Positions 1 to 10,212 of a DNA stretch of 64,000 nt are shown here, one piece after another (within the stretch, counting starts at the first letter, position 1; each line of letters begins with the position of its first letter). The translations under genes and the position numbers were made by a program. Origin of the DNA: Lotus japonicus (lineage: Eukaryota > Streptophyta > Magnoliopsida > Fabales > Fabaceae); the NCBI RefSeq assembly GCF_012489685.1, contig NC_080045.1, positions 2,237,001 to 2,301,000 on the forward strand. The letters run 5' to 3'. The notes beneath the pieces were generated by a model, which was given only the letters and a program-made list of their open reading frames with translations, was not told the origin of the DNA and did not search any database.

Positions 1-31
1 AATTGTTCCAAATTGAACTTAGGGCCTTACA
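1..31 (-). mobile_element. LTR terminus, element leaves window at left
   Basis: Read on the minus strand, these bases begin TGTAAGGCCCTAAGTTCAA. They match the start of the LTR at 63623 with only small changes, and they abut satellite DNA at base 32. This is the first 31 bp of an LTR whose remainder lies to the left of the window. No target-site duplication can be checked because the other end is not visible. Confidence 0.7.
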
Positions 32-355
32 CAAGGTGCCCCTGTGAGCTCCTATGTCAAAATTTGAGAATTCTTGCCCCGATGATGGATTTCCCAAGGC
101 TAACCTATTCGAATTTGGGTGTAAAATGAATTTTCAAGGGAAAATCTCAAGTTGGAAGGGATAGTTGGTTTGTCTTTGCATGCTTATTTTCCGAAATGGT
201 TTCCCTAAGCCAAGGTTCCCTCGTGAACTCCCATGTCAAAATTTGAGAATTCTTGCCCCGAGGATAGAATTCCCAAGGCTAACCTATGCAAATTTTGATG
301 GAAAATGAGTTTTCAAGGAAAAAAATCAAGTTGGAAGGGAGACTTGGTTGGCCAT
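32..355 (-). repeat. ~180-bp satellite, inverted block
   Basis: Just under two monomers in the orientation opposite to most of the array, recognised by CAAAATTTGAGAATTCTTGC and TTTCCCAAGGCTAACCTAT. The block ends at GCCAT (351-355), the target-site duplication of the LTR element that follows. Removing that element rejoins this block to the one at 11064. Confidence 0.9.
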
Positions 356-708
356 TGTTCTAGAATATACCCTAAAACAGAGAATGAGTAATCAAAAGAC
401 TTAGAGTGTTATTCAAATGGAAAAGTGAACATGGATTATACATCACATGCTTTCCCTTATATAGTTGGTGAACACATAACCCTAGTAATAAATGCATTGA
501 ATGAGTTGACTAGGTTACATGATAAGGGGGAGGATATCAAGGGGAATATATTAATAACTACTTTGACTATTTTTGGGGAGAAAAGAGGGATGAATCTTGA
601 CTCCCTTTCATGTTTGGTTGTCTTCCTTTTGGACTTCCTTAGTTGGTTCTTGGGTCGTTCATCCAGCTTAGAGGCATGCTTTGCCCAATCCAAATTCATG
701 ATGGTACA
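356..708 (-). repeat. 3' LTR of the non-autonomous element
   Basis: On the minus strand it starts TGTACC and ends CTAGAACA, within the TG...CA rule. It aligns along its whole length with the split LTR at 7216-11058. A minus-strand TATA-like box TATATAAG lies at 456-463, about 245 bp into the LTR. The open frames on both strands here (425-739 and 457-711) sit almost wholly inside the LTR and I do not regard them as genes. Confidence 0.85.
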
Positions 709-725
709 CATCCCCCCAAGGCTTG
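709..725 (-). other. Polypurine tract of the non-autonomous element
   Basis: On the minus strand this reads CCTTGGGGGGATG directly before the TG of the 3' LTR, the expected place and composition for the plus-strand primer of reverse transcription. It helps fix the element's orientation. Confidence 0.65.
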
Positions 726-787
726 TGGCTAGGAATTAGGCACAAAAGCCTTTAAAACTTGGAATGCACTGTTGTAAGTCAGTTGTT

Positions 788-1715
788 GGTTTCAAAGCTA
801 AGAGGAAAGGCTCGATACACGACATGAGGTCGGCGGAGGACAAACCCACTTGGTGTGGGGCCAAGTGGTGAGGCTCGACGCGCGGGTTGGGCGGAGAATA
901 AACGCACTTGACGCGAGACCAAGTGGTTAGGCTCGACGCGCAACGCGAGGTTGGGTGGAGAATAAACGCACATGGCACGAAACCAATTGGCCAGACTCGA
1001 CGCACGACACATGGTCGGCCGGAGATTATAAAATCACCTGGCACATAGCCAAGTGGTGAGACTCAACACATGACACGAGGTTTGACAAAGGTTATACACG
1101 CACCTGGCACGAGGCCGCATGGTGAGGTTAAACGGCGACACGAGGTCGGGCGGAGGATATAAACGTACCTGACATGGGGCCAAGCGGTTAGGCTCGACAC
1201 GCGACATAGGGTCGACAAAGTTGAAATTCACTCGGCACGGGGCCAAGCGGTGAGGCTCGACGCGCGACACGGGGTCAGGCTGAGGTTATAAACGCACCTG
1301 GCATGGGGACAAGCAGAGAGGCTCGACGCGCGACACAGGGTCGACGGAGTTGAAACGCACTCGGCTCGGGCCAAGCAATGAGGCTCGACACGCGACACAG
1401 GGCCGGCGGAGTTGAAACGCACTCGGCACGGGGCCAAGCGGTGAGGCTCGACGCGCGACACAGGGTCAGACGGAGGTTATAAACGCAACTGGCACGAGGC
1501 CAAGCGGAGAGGCTCGACGCGCGACACAGGGTCGACAGAGTTGAAACGCACTCGGCTTGGGGCCAAGCGGTGATGCTCGACACACGACACAGGGCCGGCA
1601 GAGTTGAAACACACTTGGATCGGGGCCAAGCGGTGAGGTTCGATGCGCGACACGGGGTCGGCGAAATTGAAGCACACTAGCCACGAGGCCAAGTGGTGAG
1701 ACTTGACATGCAACA
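788..1715 (-). repeat. GC-rich ~63-bp tandem repeat array
   Basis: About fifteen degenerate copies of a ~63-bp unit with the landmarks GAGGCTCGACGCGCGACAC and GGGGCCAAGCGG. Two sub-versions partly alternate, one with GAGTTGAAACGCACTCGG and one with GAGGTTATAAACGCACCTGG. The array sits in the 3' half of the element's internal region and is much richer in GC than its surroundings. The minus-strand frames that cross it (peptides repeating SRVEPHRLAP) are conceptual translations of the repeat, with shifted copies in several frames, so I do not call them coding. Confidence 0.85.
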
Positions 1716-2019
1716 CAGAGTCAAATGGAGATTTGTTGCAGTTTACCATTGTGTAGATTGCCTTGATTCTTATCTTGGTTGGGTAGATCAAATTTGGCCA
1801 ATATTTAGTCATTAAGTCTTCGGTAACATTGTCCATGTGGTTGGTGGATAAGTGGTTTTCACTTTTATCCAATTTTCTGATCTTTGTGTTAGAGAACTTC
1901 CATCGCACGCTGTAAATACTTGATATTGTTTGTAGTTCAGATATTCAAAAGATACATTGAATAAATCATGAGAGTAAACTGAGCAAATAACGAGATAACT
2001 ATAGTCAAAGAGCTTTATA
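1716..2019 (-). other. Internal region of LTR element, no gene seen
   Basis: AT-rich sequence between the tandem array and the CACTA insertion, ending with the target duplication ATA at 2017-2019. A minus-strand frame (1477-1908) starts in this AT-rich stretch and runs into the tandem array. I recognise no domain in it. Confidence 0.6.
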
Positions 2020-2035
2020 CACTACACCAGAAAAG

Positions 2036-2305
2036 GGCTTTTACAGCGCCCCTTTTACAGCGGTTTAGGTGGCAGCCGCTGTAAAAACATAAACACGGAG
2101 CGGATGATGGGCTATTACAGCGTTTTATTAAACTAACCACTGTAAAAGCATTACCTTTTAACAGCGGTTCTCTTAGAAGGCGCTGTAAACACAAAAACAC
2201 GGAGCGGTAATATGCTTTTGTAGCGGTTTATATAATAAACCGCTGTAAAAAATAGGTTTCACTATTTACAGCGTTTATGAAACTAACCGCTGTAAAATTA
2301 ACGTA
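2036..2305 (+). repeat. CACTA left subterminal repeats
   Basis: Dense copies of TTTACAGCGGTT and its complement AACCGCTGTAAA, some diverged, often as back-to-back pairs separated by 10-30 bp. This arrangement forms short hairpins and is typical of the subterminal transposase-binding zone of CACTA elements. Confidence 0.85.
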
Positions 2306-2333
2306 AATAATAAAAATCCAAAATTCAAGTTTT

Positions 2334-2545
2334 GTATGGGATCGAACCCAGGTTCCCTTAAGAAAAACACAATAGTCTTTCCACTAGGCTAGATTCACTT
2401 TATGATAGATTTGTACAATTTATAGTATTAATATAAAATTTAGTTGATTTCTTTAATAAATGGTTCAAAAAATGTTCTGTATGGGATTCGAACCCGGGGC
2501 ACCATAGAAAATATAATGAGTCCTTACAACTGGGCTGTTACACGG
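2334..2545 (-). repeat. Two tRNA-like sequence remnants
   Basis: On the minus strand each of two ~65-bp stretches (2334-2399 and 2477-2541) has an A-box-like segment (TAGCCTAGTGG in the first, a weaker CAGCCCAGTTG in the second). About 45 bp downstream each has a B-box-like segment (GGTTCGATCCC and GGTTCGAATCCC). Both are followed by CATACA, so they are copies of one sequence. They do not fold convincingly as full tRNAs by eye. They could be tRNA-derived SINE heads or decayed tRNA genes picked up by the transposon. Confidence 0.4.
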
Positions 2546-2659
2546 TTTTTGTCAGTGTATTCGTTTTTTAAATATAAGTATTATTTTTATTGATTTTGTA
2601 AAATTACATTTGTAACTGCAAACCCTTATTTTTTACCAGTTACATCTTTCACCACTCTG

Positions 2660-2925
2660 CTACCTCACGACTATTCTCGACCTGCTACTTCTCTCAAAGC
2701 CCTCGCCACCTCCTGCCTCCGTCGTCCTTGCCGCCGCCGCCTCCATCCCTTCCGCTGCCGCCGCGGCCTCTGCCTCCATCCCTTCCGCTGCAGCCGCCGC
2801 CTCTGCCTCTCTTTTTTTGGGTCGCTTCCTGCACGGTTGTTGCCCTGCTCTCATTATCAACCTTCCATTGTTCCTCAATCCTCTACACAAGTAATTTTCC
2901 TCTTCCTCATAAGGTAATACTTTGA
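2660..2925 (+). other. GC-rich, proline-codon-rich island in CACTA
   Basis: A C-rich stretch (CCGCCGCCGCCTCC-like runs at about 2725-2810) in an AT-rich element, followed by a plausible 5' splice donor (AAG|GTAATA near 2911). A short plus-strand frame (2728-2925) reads as a proline-rich peptide with no recognisable domain. It looks like the first exon or 5' leader of a captured plant gene, possibly not the same gene as the exons downstream. Base composition is the only evidence. Confidence 0.35.
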
Positions 2926-3788
2926 TCTGATGCTATGATGTTCTTCATTTTTGTAACTGCAGCCTAGGGTCTGAGTTGGTTTTGCTGCTGTTGAAATTTC
3001 CTGAAATTTTCTCCATACTCTATGCTAGTAATCTTTTGTTTGTTCTATTCACACTGTGTTTGGTTATGAATATCAATTAGGTAGCTTCAATTTTGGCTTT
3101 ACAGCTAAGAGTATCAGTTCAAATATCAATTAGGTAGCTTCAAATCATTCACTAAAATCTTCTATGTGGGGGGCATGGGGGAAAGTTGCAATAGCATAGG
3201 GGTAAATAGCAAAACCACAGACCGGATGGAGGAGGGAGTAGTTTATGCAGTAAAAGATATTGGTTATGAATCATGATGATGAGAAAGGGGACACACACAC
3301 ACACTCAGAAGAGTGAGATAAAGTGTGAGGTTTGAAAGGTGAATAAAGCAATGGATGATAAATATTGAAAGGCTTGGAACCAAGCCTCACTAGCTGCAGA
3401 AACAGGGTAGGTTCGGGAAATAAGTGTCGGCAGCTTGTTTAACATGTTCTAAGAATATACAAATAAAATAGCAACTATTTAACTTAAGTGTGTTATGTTT
3501 TGTTGTCTTTTCTTGTTCTCTTTGTGGTTGTGGGGTACCAGCACTAGATGAAAAAATAATACTAGAGCCTTCAATTATAGGAATTGACAAATTACCTAAT
3601 TAGATTCCAAGTTCTCCATTATTTGTCTTCACTACGTTGTGATTTTAGGTGAGTTTTATGGTTATTCATCCTCAAGATTTTGAGTTGTGATTAGGATCAT
3701 TATTACTGTTAAGTGACTACTTTTTATGTCATAATGAAAAATGAAAAACCTTCAAAACCATCATATTTTGATAGTAATATATTCATAT
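2926..3788. other. CACTA interior, no recognised gene
   Basis: AT-rich sequence with a short (CA)n run near 3292 and a direct repeat of ATCAATTAGGTAGCTTCAA at about 3072 and 3125. It may include intronic sequence of captured genes. I found no exon I could match. Confidence 0.5.
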
Positions 3789-4626
3789 AGAATATATTAC
3801 TACATTAATAGATCTGGAAATGGTCGTATTACCCTGAGGGAGCTGAAGCGTGGAAATATAATTGATGCAATGCTGCATGCTGATGAAGAAGAAGACATCA
3901 ACAAGGTTTTGAGGTAGATATATTGTGAAAATGTCATTACCATTAACTTCAAAAAATGATTTTGGTTTCTTATTCAAATGAATTAAATATATTTATATCA
4001 AAATGCAGTGATCTTTTATACCTTCCCTTAAATATTGTTTGCAGGTACTTCTCTTACGAGCACTTCTATGTTATATACTGCAGGTTTTGGGAGCTGGATA
4101 CAGATCACGATTTCTTGATAGACAAAGAGAATCTTATCAGATATGGTAACCATGCGCTCACCTATCGAATTGTCGATAGAATATTTTCTCAGGTTTGTGT
4201 GGATATAATATTATGTACTGCTTGTCTTGATATTTGATAAATAGCGGTATTCAGCCACGGACAATCCAAGCCTCCAACCCTGCCCCTTCTAATAGACATA
4301 CAATGTCTGTACAGTTTTTTTCATGACTTATCAGATTATTTGTTGAAGATACTAATTTTGACTCAGTTAAATATAATCACAGGTTGCAAAATAGTAAGGT
4401 TGAGGGAAAGATGGGTTATGAAGATTTTGTTTATTTCATACTGTCAGAAGAGGATAAATCATCTGAGCTGAGTCTTGAGTATTGGTAACTTTTTCTCATT
4501 CATTTTTCCGTTTCATTTGTTATCCTCTCACCCTTCTTGATAAGATGTCACCGGATTAGTTGATGTCTAAGATGCAAATATGATGATGATTCATTATGTT
4601 AACCACGTAGATATCATGTTTTCTTT

Positions 4627-4924
4627 TGTTAGAATTTAGAAATATAATATAAAACCATTCATATGTTCTTCACTCAACAACTGTAGATTTTGGGATAGTT
4701 TGTTCATGACATGGTATCAGAGCCTCTTTGATAAGTAGTCCAGAGTTTGATCCTTGTTGCCTCCATTATTCTAATAAAAAGTTGAATTTCAGCCCATGGC
4801 AGGCAGCCCGCCGCATTCTCCATGCTTCAAGCCTAATGGGCTCTTGTGTGAAGGGGCGTGTTAGAAATATAATATAAAACCATTACCCAATAGCTTAAGC
4901 TTTTGGGATAATTGGTTCATGACA
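4627..4924 (+). mobile_element. TRIM retrotransposon in captured intron
   Basis: Two short LTR-like ends start TGTTAGAA and share AATATAATATAAAACCATT. They end TTCATGACA (4627-4711 and 4859-4924). Directly after the first is TGGTATCAGAGCC, the primer site for initiator-Met tRNA, and just before the second is AAGGGGCG, a short purine tract. At ~300 bp with no coding capacity this fits a terminal-repeat retrotransposon in miniature. The ends differ in length (85 and 66 bp) and I see no clean target duplication, so it is old. Confidence 0.7.
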
Positions 4925-5650
4925 TATTTGATTTGGATTTTGGACTTCACATATGCATACTCAAGTCTCAAAGGCATGGTGCTGAAACTTCACCTATTCA
5001 AAACAGACCAGAGTTTCAATTTTTAGAAATAACAATTTTCATGTATGATGTACTAAAATTGTTGTTTTTATAACAGTTGTTGAAAGAGACAAAAGTAGGT
5101 AACAACAATTTGCATATTATTTTCAGTTTTACCATTGATGAGAAAGTTTTTCATGAATTGTTTCCCCTGTTTCCTGTGACTTCAAAGTACAAAATCAAGA
5201 AAACGTCAAAATAGAAAAACTGTTTTTATATTAGCACGGTATAAAAATCCAACGGAAGAGTTTTATTTTTTCAAATAACTGTTTTTCAAATAGTTCCAAA
5301 CACATCCAAAGTCTTTCCTTTCAAGGACGGTGATATTGCAAGCTTTGTGTCGTAGGGTATTATACTCAATAGCAGTGTCAAGAAAAGGCACAGCTGAGAA
5401 ATAGGACAGGAATGATGGATTGAATTTTAACTTTGGGCTGGTTGGTACCTGGAATGATTGTAGGGAAATTGCACAATTTATTTTTTTGTTTTTGATTTTT
5501 TTTTAAAAGCTTTCTACCTTTTTCCACTGCCCTTTATTTTTCACCTTGCCCACAAAGCTCACCCTTAGGCTAGCATTTATAAATTGACCTTTGTGGTTGA
5601 CTCTTATTAGCTATGTCTGACTTTGACTCACTTTAACTTGTCATGGTCAG
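4925..5650 (+). other. Remainder of captured intron
   Basis: AT-rich sequence between the TRIM and the last captured exon, with several T runs and the acceptor GGTCAG at 5645-5650. No further gene or repeat recognised. Confidence 0.55.
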
Positions 5651-5964
5651 GTTCAAGTGCATTGATTTGGATGGAAATGGAGTTTTGACACGAAATGAAC
5701 TGCAATTTTTTTATGAGGAGCAATTGCATCGAATGGAGTGCATGGCTCAAGAACCTGTGCTTTTTGAGGATATATTGTGCCAGATTATTGACATGATTGG
5801 ACCTGAGGTTTGTCTTTCAATCTTTCTTCAATTGATTGTTTAATCATATTTCATTGTGTTGTCAGGGAGTCACAATAGCTGAAAATTGATGCAATCTAGT
5901 GAGCAGTTTATAAAATTGTGTTTTGTCCTGGAGAAATGACAATCCAACCAAAAAAAAACAAATT

Positions 5965-6250
5965 ACAGCGGTTACGTGGAGGAACCGCTTTAATATATAT
6001 CATCAATTACAGCGGTTACCGGCTGAAACCGCTGTAAAATAAGAATCAAGTACAGCGGTTCTCTAGAATAACCGCTGTTGTAGGTCTGTATTTACAGCGG
6101 TTTTATTAAATCAACCGCTGTAAATAAGCGTCTTTTACAGTGGTTAGAACCGCTGTTAAGGCTTTTACAGCGGCGAGATCTACAGCGGTTTTGGACCACA
6201 GAAAACCGCTGTAAAAGGCAATTTTGAACCGCTGTTAAAGACCATTTTTG
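5965..6250 (-). repeat. CACTA right subterminal repeats
   Basis: Mirror of the left subterminal zone: repeated TTACAGCGGTT and AACCGCTGTAAA motifs at about 5966, 6008, 6053, 6094, 6118 and 6183, leading into the right inverted terminus ending at 6258. Confidence 0.85.
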
Positions 6251-6261
6251 GTGTAGTGATA

Positions 6262-7195
6262 ACAGAATAATATCTTTTAAAATGATTTTTCTGAATCATC
6301 CTGTGGCTTTAGACATTGTTCTCAACCTTGAATGTTGCTTATTCCTTGAGTCTTTGTGTAAAGATGCCTGTAAATGGCATTAAAGTGACCAATCAACTAT
6401 CAACAATTATGACTAATTGATAATTAATATACAATTAATATAATGACAAATAATTAGGGTAATAAATTGTGAATGCCTTGAAATATTGTGGAATAACTAA
6501 AAATTAGGAAATTTATTCGACGGAAAAAATAAGTGACAAATGTAAATTCAAATTGTACAACTGCCGGGTGATTAAATGATTATCAATACTCATAATTGAT
6601 ATATAATTATATATGACTATTTGCAGTACAATTAGTTAGAGGAGTATTTTATCAAAAATATAATATCTAAATTATCAAGGTACAGTTCGATCTATTGCTA
6701 GGAAGTCATATTTTCTGGTATTTCAAATCTTAGATTTTAATGTCAATGATCATAATAATCTACTTCTGGACAAATATTCTCTAAGCAAATTCAAGGCAGC
6801 AAACCATAGAAATTCACAAAGGAATTGGAAAGTCTACTTCAAATGAATAAAATTCTATAACGAGAGGAGTAATATCATCAGCAAATCAACACGAACCAAT
6901 ATATGAATAATCAAAACGGGTGGTGGAAATGAAAATATAAGTGAAGAATGACTTATCGTATTTCATGAGAGAGCAACCACATCATGGTCTCACCGGTGGA
7001 CAATAGGTGGTCTCGCGTCATAATCATGTGGAGGGAGATCACGACCTTTTGTTTCAGACTGTTGAGGAAGATATAATTATGTCATGGCTGTTTGGAACTC
7101 GTTAACACGTTTTGTGAAAGATTGGTGGTATGATTGTAAGGAAGAATGATGTTTGAGCATGTTAACTCCTTGAGGACCTGGGAAGAGTTTTACCC
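6262..7195 (-). other. 5' internal region of LTR element, no gene seen
   Basis: Non-coding AT-rich sequence between the CACTA target site and the primer-binding site. In an autonomous gypsy element this stretch would hold the leader and start of gag. No frame of useful length is present on either strand. Confidence 0.6.
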
Positions 7196-7215
7196 GGCCC
7201 CACAGTGGGCGCCAA
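7196..7215 (-). other. Primer-binding site of LTR element
   Basis: On the minus strand, TTGGCGCCCACTGTGGGGCC follows immediately after the end of the 5' LTR. TGGCGCCCAC..GTGGGG is a form often seen as the primer-binding site of plant Ty3/gypsy-related elements. Its position fixes the minus-strand orientation. Confidence 0.7.
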
Positions 7216-8287
7216 TGTTCTAGAATAAACCCTAAAACAGAGAATGACTAAACAAAAGACTTAGAGTGTTATTCAAATGGAAAAGTGAACATGTATTATA
7301 CATCACATGCTCCCCCTTATATAGTTGGTGAACACATAACCCTAGTAATAAATGCATTGAATGAGTTGACTAGGTTACATGATTTGGGGAGGAAATCAAG
7401 GGGAATATATTAATAACTGTAACACCCCGATTTCCGGGTGTCACTTTAGTAACCAAAAATAAACTTTACGCGGAAAACAGTAATTTTTTTTCGATTGATT
7501 CCTTTAAATAAAGCGATAAAGAAATAAAGACATAACTCATCACTGAACTAACCGATATACAAATATACACATGTACAGCCTCAGCTGCACTCTCCCGTCA
7601 CGCGCACTCGCAGTGACTCCAAAGTAGTATGCCCGTAGGCAAATATATACAGAACCAGGAGTGTGAGTAAGAAAGTTATAATTACAATCCACTAGGAGAA
7701 AGTCGGCGTCAAAATGGCCTAAGCAAAGACCCCTATGGTCCGACTGACTCACTGTGATCCCTCAATAAGAGAACCACACAAAAGCCATGCGTCGGGAACC
7801 TACCCTGTCCCAAAGCAAAACGAATCAGAGCTCTACACAGAATATGACGCCTGTCTAAACCTACCCTCCCATTACTGCTCACATAACCGAGTCCACAGCG
7901 AACTGAAGACGGCAAGTTGAAGCTCAGCTCCATGCGTCGTAGAACTCCCTCCGTCAGACGTCCACGCTCGTCAGTCCGGTCCACCACCTCAAACCTGATC
8001 CCCCCCGAGGGAGAGACCATCTAAAACCAGTTGGCCATCGACATCTGGCAGCAGGCCGACCGCCCAAACACAAACATGAAACCAAAGCCAAGGCGCTAGG
8101 GTCAACTCACGGAAATAAGTAGATATACACTCAACATGTGACATGGGGTATAGATATATATGTTGTTGTATATACATATAGATAATCCTAGCATGTTATG
8201 GCTCTAACAATGCTTCAATAAATCAAACAGCACACAATTCCAGTCAGAATGAATGTATGCAGGAAATGCAATCAATATGATCCGGAT

Positions 8288-8488
8288 TGTGACGCGTTCC
8301 CGTTCGCCACAAGTGAAGCATTCCCGTTCTTCACTATGGATGAACCATTCCCGTTATTCATCCTTGGTGAACCATTCCCGTTATTCACCGTATGATGAAC
8401 CATTCCCGTTATTCATCATTAATGCATTGGTGAACCATTCCCGTTATTCACCATGAGATGCACAGGTGAACCATTCCCGTTATTCACC
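8288..8488 (-). repeat. Array of seven co-varying hairpins
   Basis: Seven units share the loop core ATTCCCGTT (TTCCCGTT in the first) and are each flanked by self-complementary arms that differ between units: 8288-8311 (TGTGACG/CGCCACA, one mismatch), 8312-8335 (AGTGAAG/CTTCACT), 8338-8363 (GGATGAA/TTCATCC), 8366-8389 (GGTGAA/TTCACC), 8393-8418 (TGATGAA/TTCATCA), 8428-8453 (TGGTGAA/TTCACCA) and 8465-8488 (GGTGAA/TTCACC). Both arms change together, so pairing is kept while sequence drifts. The array lies in the long R-U5 part of the giant LTR and would be transcribed with it. Confidence 0.85.
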
Positions 8489-8577
8489 CGATTGATGCAA
8501 TATGGTTAGCCAAACATCGAATCGTCCTCACCACACAAGTGTTTAGCTCAAACCCAAACTCAAAACAACCCAAGAGT

Positions 8578-8775
8578 TAGTGTCGGTCAATACAACGCAA
8601 CTCCAACAACAAGAGAACCCAAGGGTTTAGTGTCGGTCAATACAACACAACCCCGACAACAAGAGAACCTAAGGGATTAGTGTCGGTCAATACAACACAA
8701 CCCCAACAACAAGAGCACTAGAATAAGAGTTTAGTGTCGGTCAATACAACACAACTCCAACAACAAGAGTACTAG
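8578..8775. repeat. ~60-bp tandem repeat in giant LTR
   Basis: Four imperfect copies built around TTAGTGTCGGTCAATACAAC and CAACAACAAGAG, spaced about 58-60 bp. No coding potential seen. Confidence 0.85.
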
Positions 8776-10204
8776 AGTACTCGGTGACTTTCAATCATCA
8801 CCACGGATCGCCTCAGTGGCTTTCCCCAATTCCCCAAAACCCATTACAAAGTCGACTTTTCCCCGTCTTTCGTAAATATTTTCCCCTTCAGTTTTCCTAT
8901 GCTTAAACGTTAATAAAAAATTATTTCAATTTGAATTAGTCAAGTTATGAGTTTATTTCTCAAAGTCTAAGTTTCCCAAGTCTTTAGTTTTCAAAGCTCT
9001 ATTCATTCTAAGTTTTTCCAAAAACCCACCAAAAGCAATTTCCGGGGAAAGTCTAGGTATACAAACAAATGGCTAAGTCTCAACCCTTGAGCTTGGACTT
9101 GCCTAGGGCTGTTCATCCAACCCGAAATATCAAATAACACCAGATCAATGAATTCCCACTCCGTAGTCGCGTCAAAACGCACAATTCAATAACATCTCAA
9201 CATCATCAGTTATAGAAAACATCATAACATCAGTTCATCAACATAATCAACATCAAAGTAAAGCATAAGTCGAATTCATCGACGCCTATCATACAGTCAT
9301 AGCTAATAGTAAGTTGCCCAAACCTCGAGCTGCTCCAGCCTCATGATCTAAATCTCCTTCACACAAATGCTCTACAAAACCCGAAGTTCCTTCAACTGAA
9401 CCTCAGAGAAAACAAAGCAAGATCCAAACAAAATCGATTAGTTCGATCACAATACAACCCATAAACGATAGACAAAGCATTAAAGCTTCAGAATACGACA
9501 ATCGGGTACGAAAAGACAAGTTTTCGAAAACGAAAACTCCTCCCCCCCATCACTACAAGCTCTCGGCCAAAAAGGAAAAAGAGCTCCAGCTCTTTTTATT
9601 CGATCAAATCTGTTTACAAGGTAGTTTTAGGGTAAAACTAAGGCAAAGAAACTGTCGGAACAATTTTCGGACTATCGGATCGAAATACGGCTGTTCAGGG
9701 GTGTTTTGGTCCAAAATAAAAGCTCAAAACCTCAAAGTTATCAGTTCGGAAAACAAATTTGACAGCAATGATCCTAACGACATCCGTGACAACAAATCCT
9801 AAAGGCACGAAGTCAGATTACGACTTTTCGACAATAAAGTTTCGAAATGTGCGACAAAAAGGGTTTTGAATCAGTTTTTCAGATCTTGGACAACTCGATC
9901 ACAATCGGCGATTACTGACGGAGGTTTTAGACTCTTGGGCATGTAGAGAAGATAACCCAAGCGAGAAATCAGGAAAAACAGACAGTTTTACAAAAAGCTC
10001 AAAACTGTGAGCACAGAAACGACTACAGAAACTCAGTAGAAACAGTAATCAGAGGTAAGAATCAAGCTAGTTACCTCGGTACCTTGAAGTAGGGACGAAC
10101 TGCACGAAGATCGGTCGAGTTTTGGCGAAAAATTCTTCTCCCTTCTCTTCTCCCTAGCTCGCGGCCTCTATGGAGCAAATGAGGAGATATTTTGCTTTTT
10201 CGAC

Positions 10205-10212
10205 TATTTATA
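10205..10212 (-). promoter_or_regulatory. TATA box of giant LTR
   Basis: Minus-strand TATAAATA in the context CCTGCCTATAAATAGTCG, about 690 bp from the LTR start. The related LTR has the same box at 19652-19659 in a similar setting, which supports its being the U3 promoter. Confidence 0.7.

Larger units (their letters stand above)
3789..5807 (+). pseudogene. Captured exons of PP2A B'' regulatory subunit
   Basis: Four exon-like blocks with GT/AG borders and matching phases encode an internal part of a plant protein phosphatase 2A B'' subunit, an EF-hand protein that targets the PP2A core enzyme: ~3789-3913 ([18 protein letters not shown]...), 4045-4192 ([17 protein letters not shown]...), 4383-4484 ([19 protein letters not shown]) and 5651-5807 ([20 protein letters not shown]...). 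Two EF-hand loops are visible, [12 protein letters not shown] and [12 protein letters not shown]. Exons for the protein's N-terminal part and C-terminus are missing. The third exon has lost about 8 bp at its start relative to the expected VPRKFTSK region, which shifts the frame, and an in-frame stop follows if read from the second exon. Introns are retained, so capture was from genomic DNA. The family match is from memory of plant B'' proteins. Confidence 0.85.
2020..6258 (+). mobile_element. Non-autonomous CACTA transposon with captured gene
   Basis: The left end reads CACTACACCAGAAAAGGGCT and the right end is the inverted form ...TGGTGTAGTG. The element is flanked by the 3-bp duplication ATA (2017-2019, 6259-6261). 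CACTA ends with a 3-bp duplication are diagnostic of the CACTA (En/Spm) superfamily. Subterminal regions hold many ACAGCGGTT/AACCGCTGT motifs in both orientations, the usual binding sites for the transposase. There is no transposase. The 4.24-kb body instead carries exons of a host gene (3789-5807), two tRNA-like stretches and a GC-rich island. It is inserted in the internal region of the minus-strand LTR element. Confidence 0.92.

Noticed and set aside
425..739. 104-codon frame starting in the left LTR of the non-autonomous element
   Set aside because: It lies almost entirely within the LTR, opposite to the element's direction, and ends just past it. The other LTR copy does not preserve it.
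736..1908. Minus-strand frames with SRVEPHRLAP repeats
   Set aside because: These are translations of a GC-rich tandem repeat. Overlapping versions occur in several frames, and the ends do not correspond to any domain.
2728..2925. Proline-rich 65-codon frame
   Set aside because: Low-complexity C-rich sequence. I kept it only as a composition anomaly, not as a gene.
8288..8488. CRISPR-like array (regular repeats with variable parts)
   Set aside because: The units are hairpins with variable stems inside a plant LTR. There are no unique spacers, and the host context is eukaryotic.
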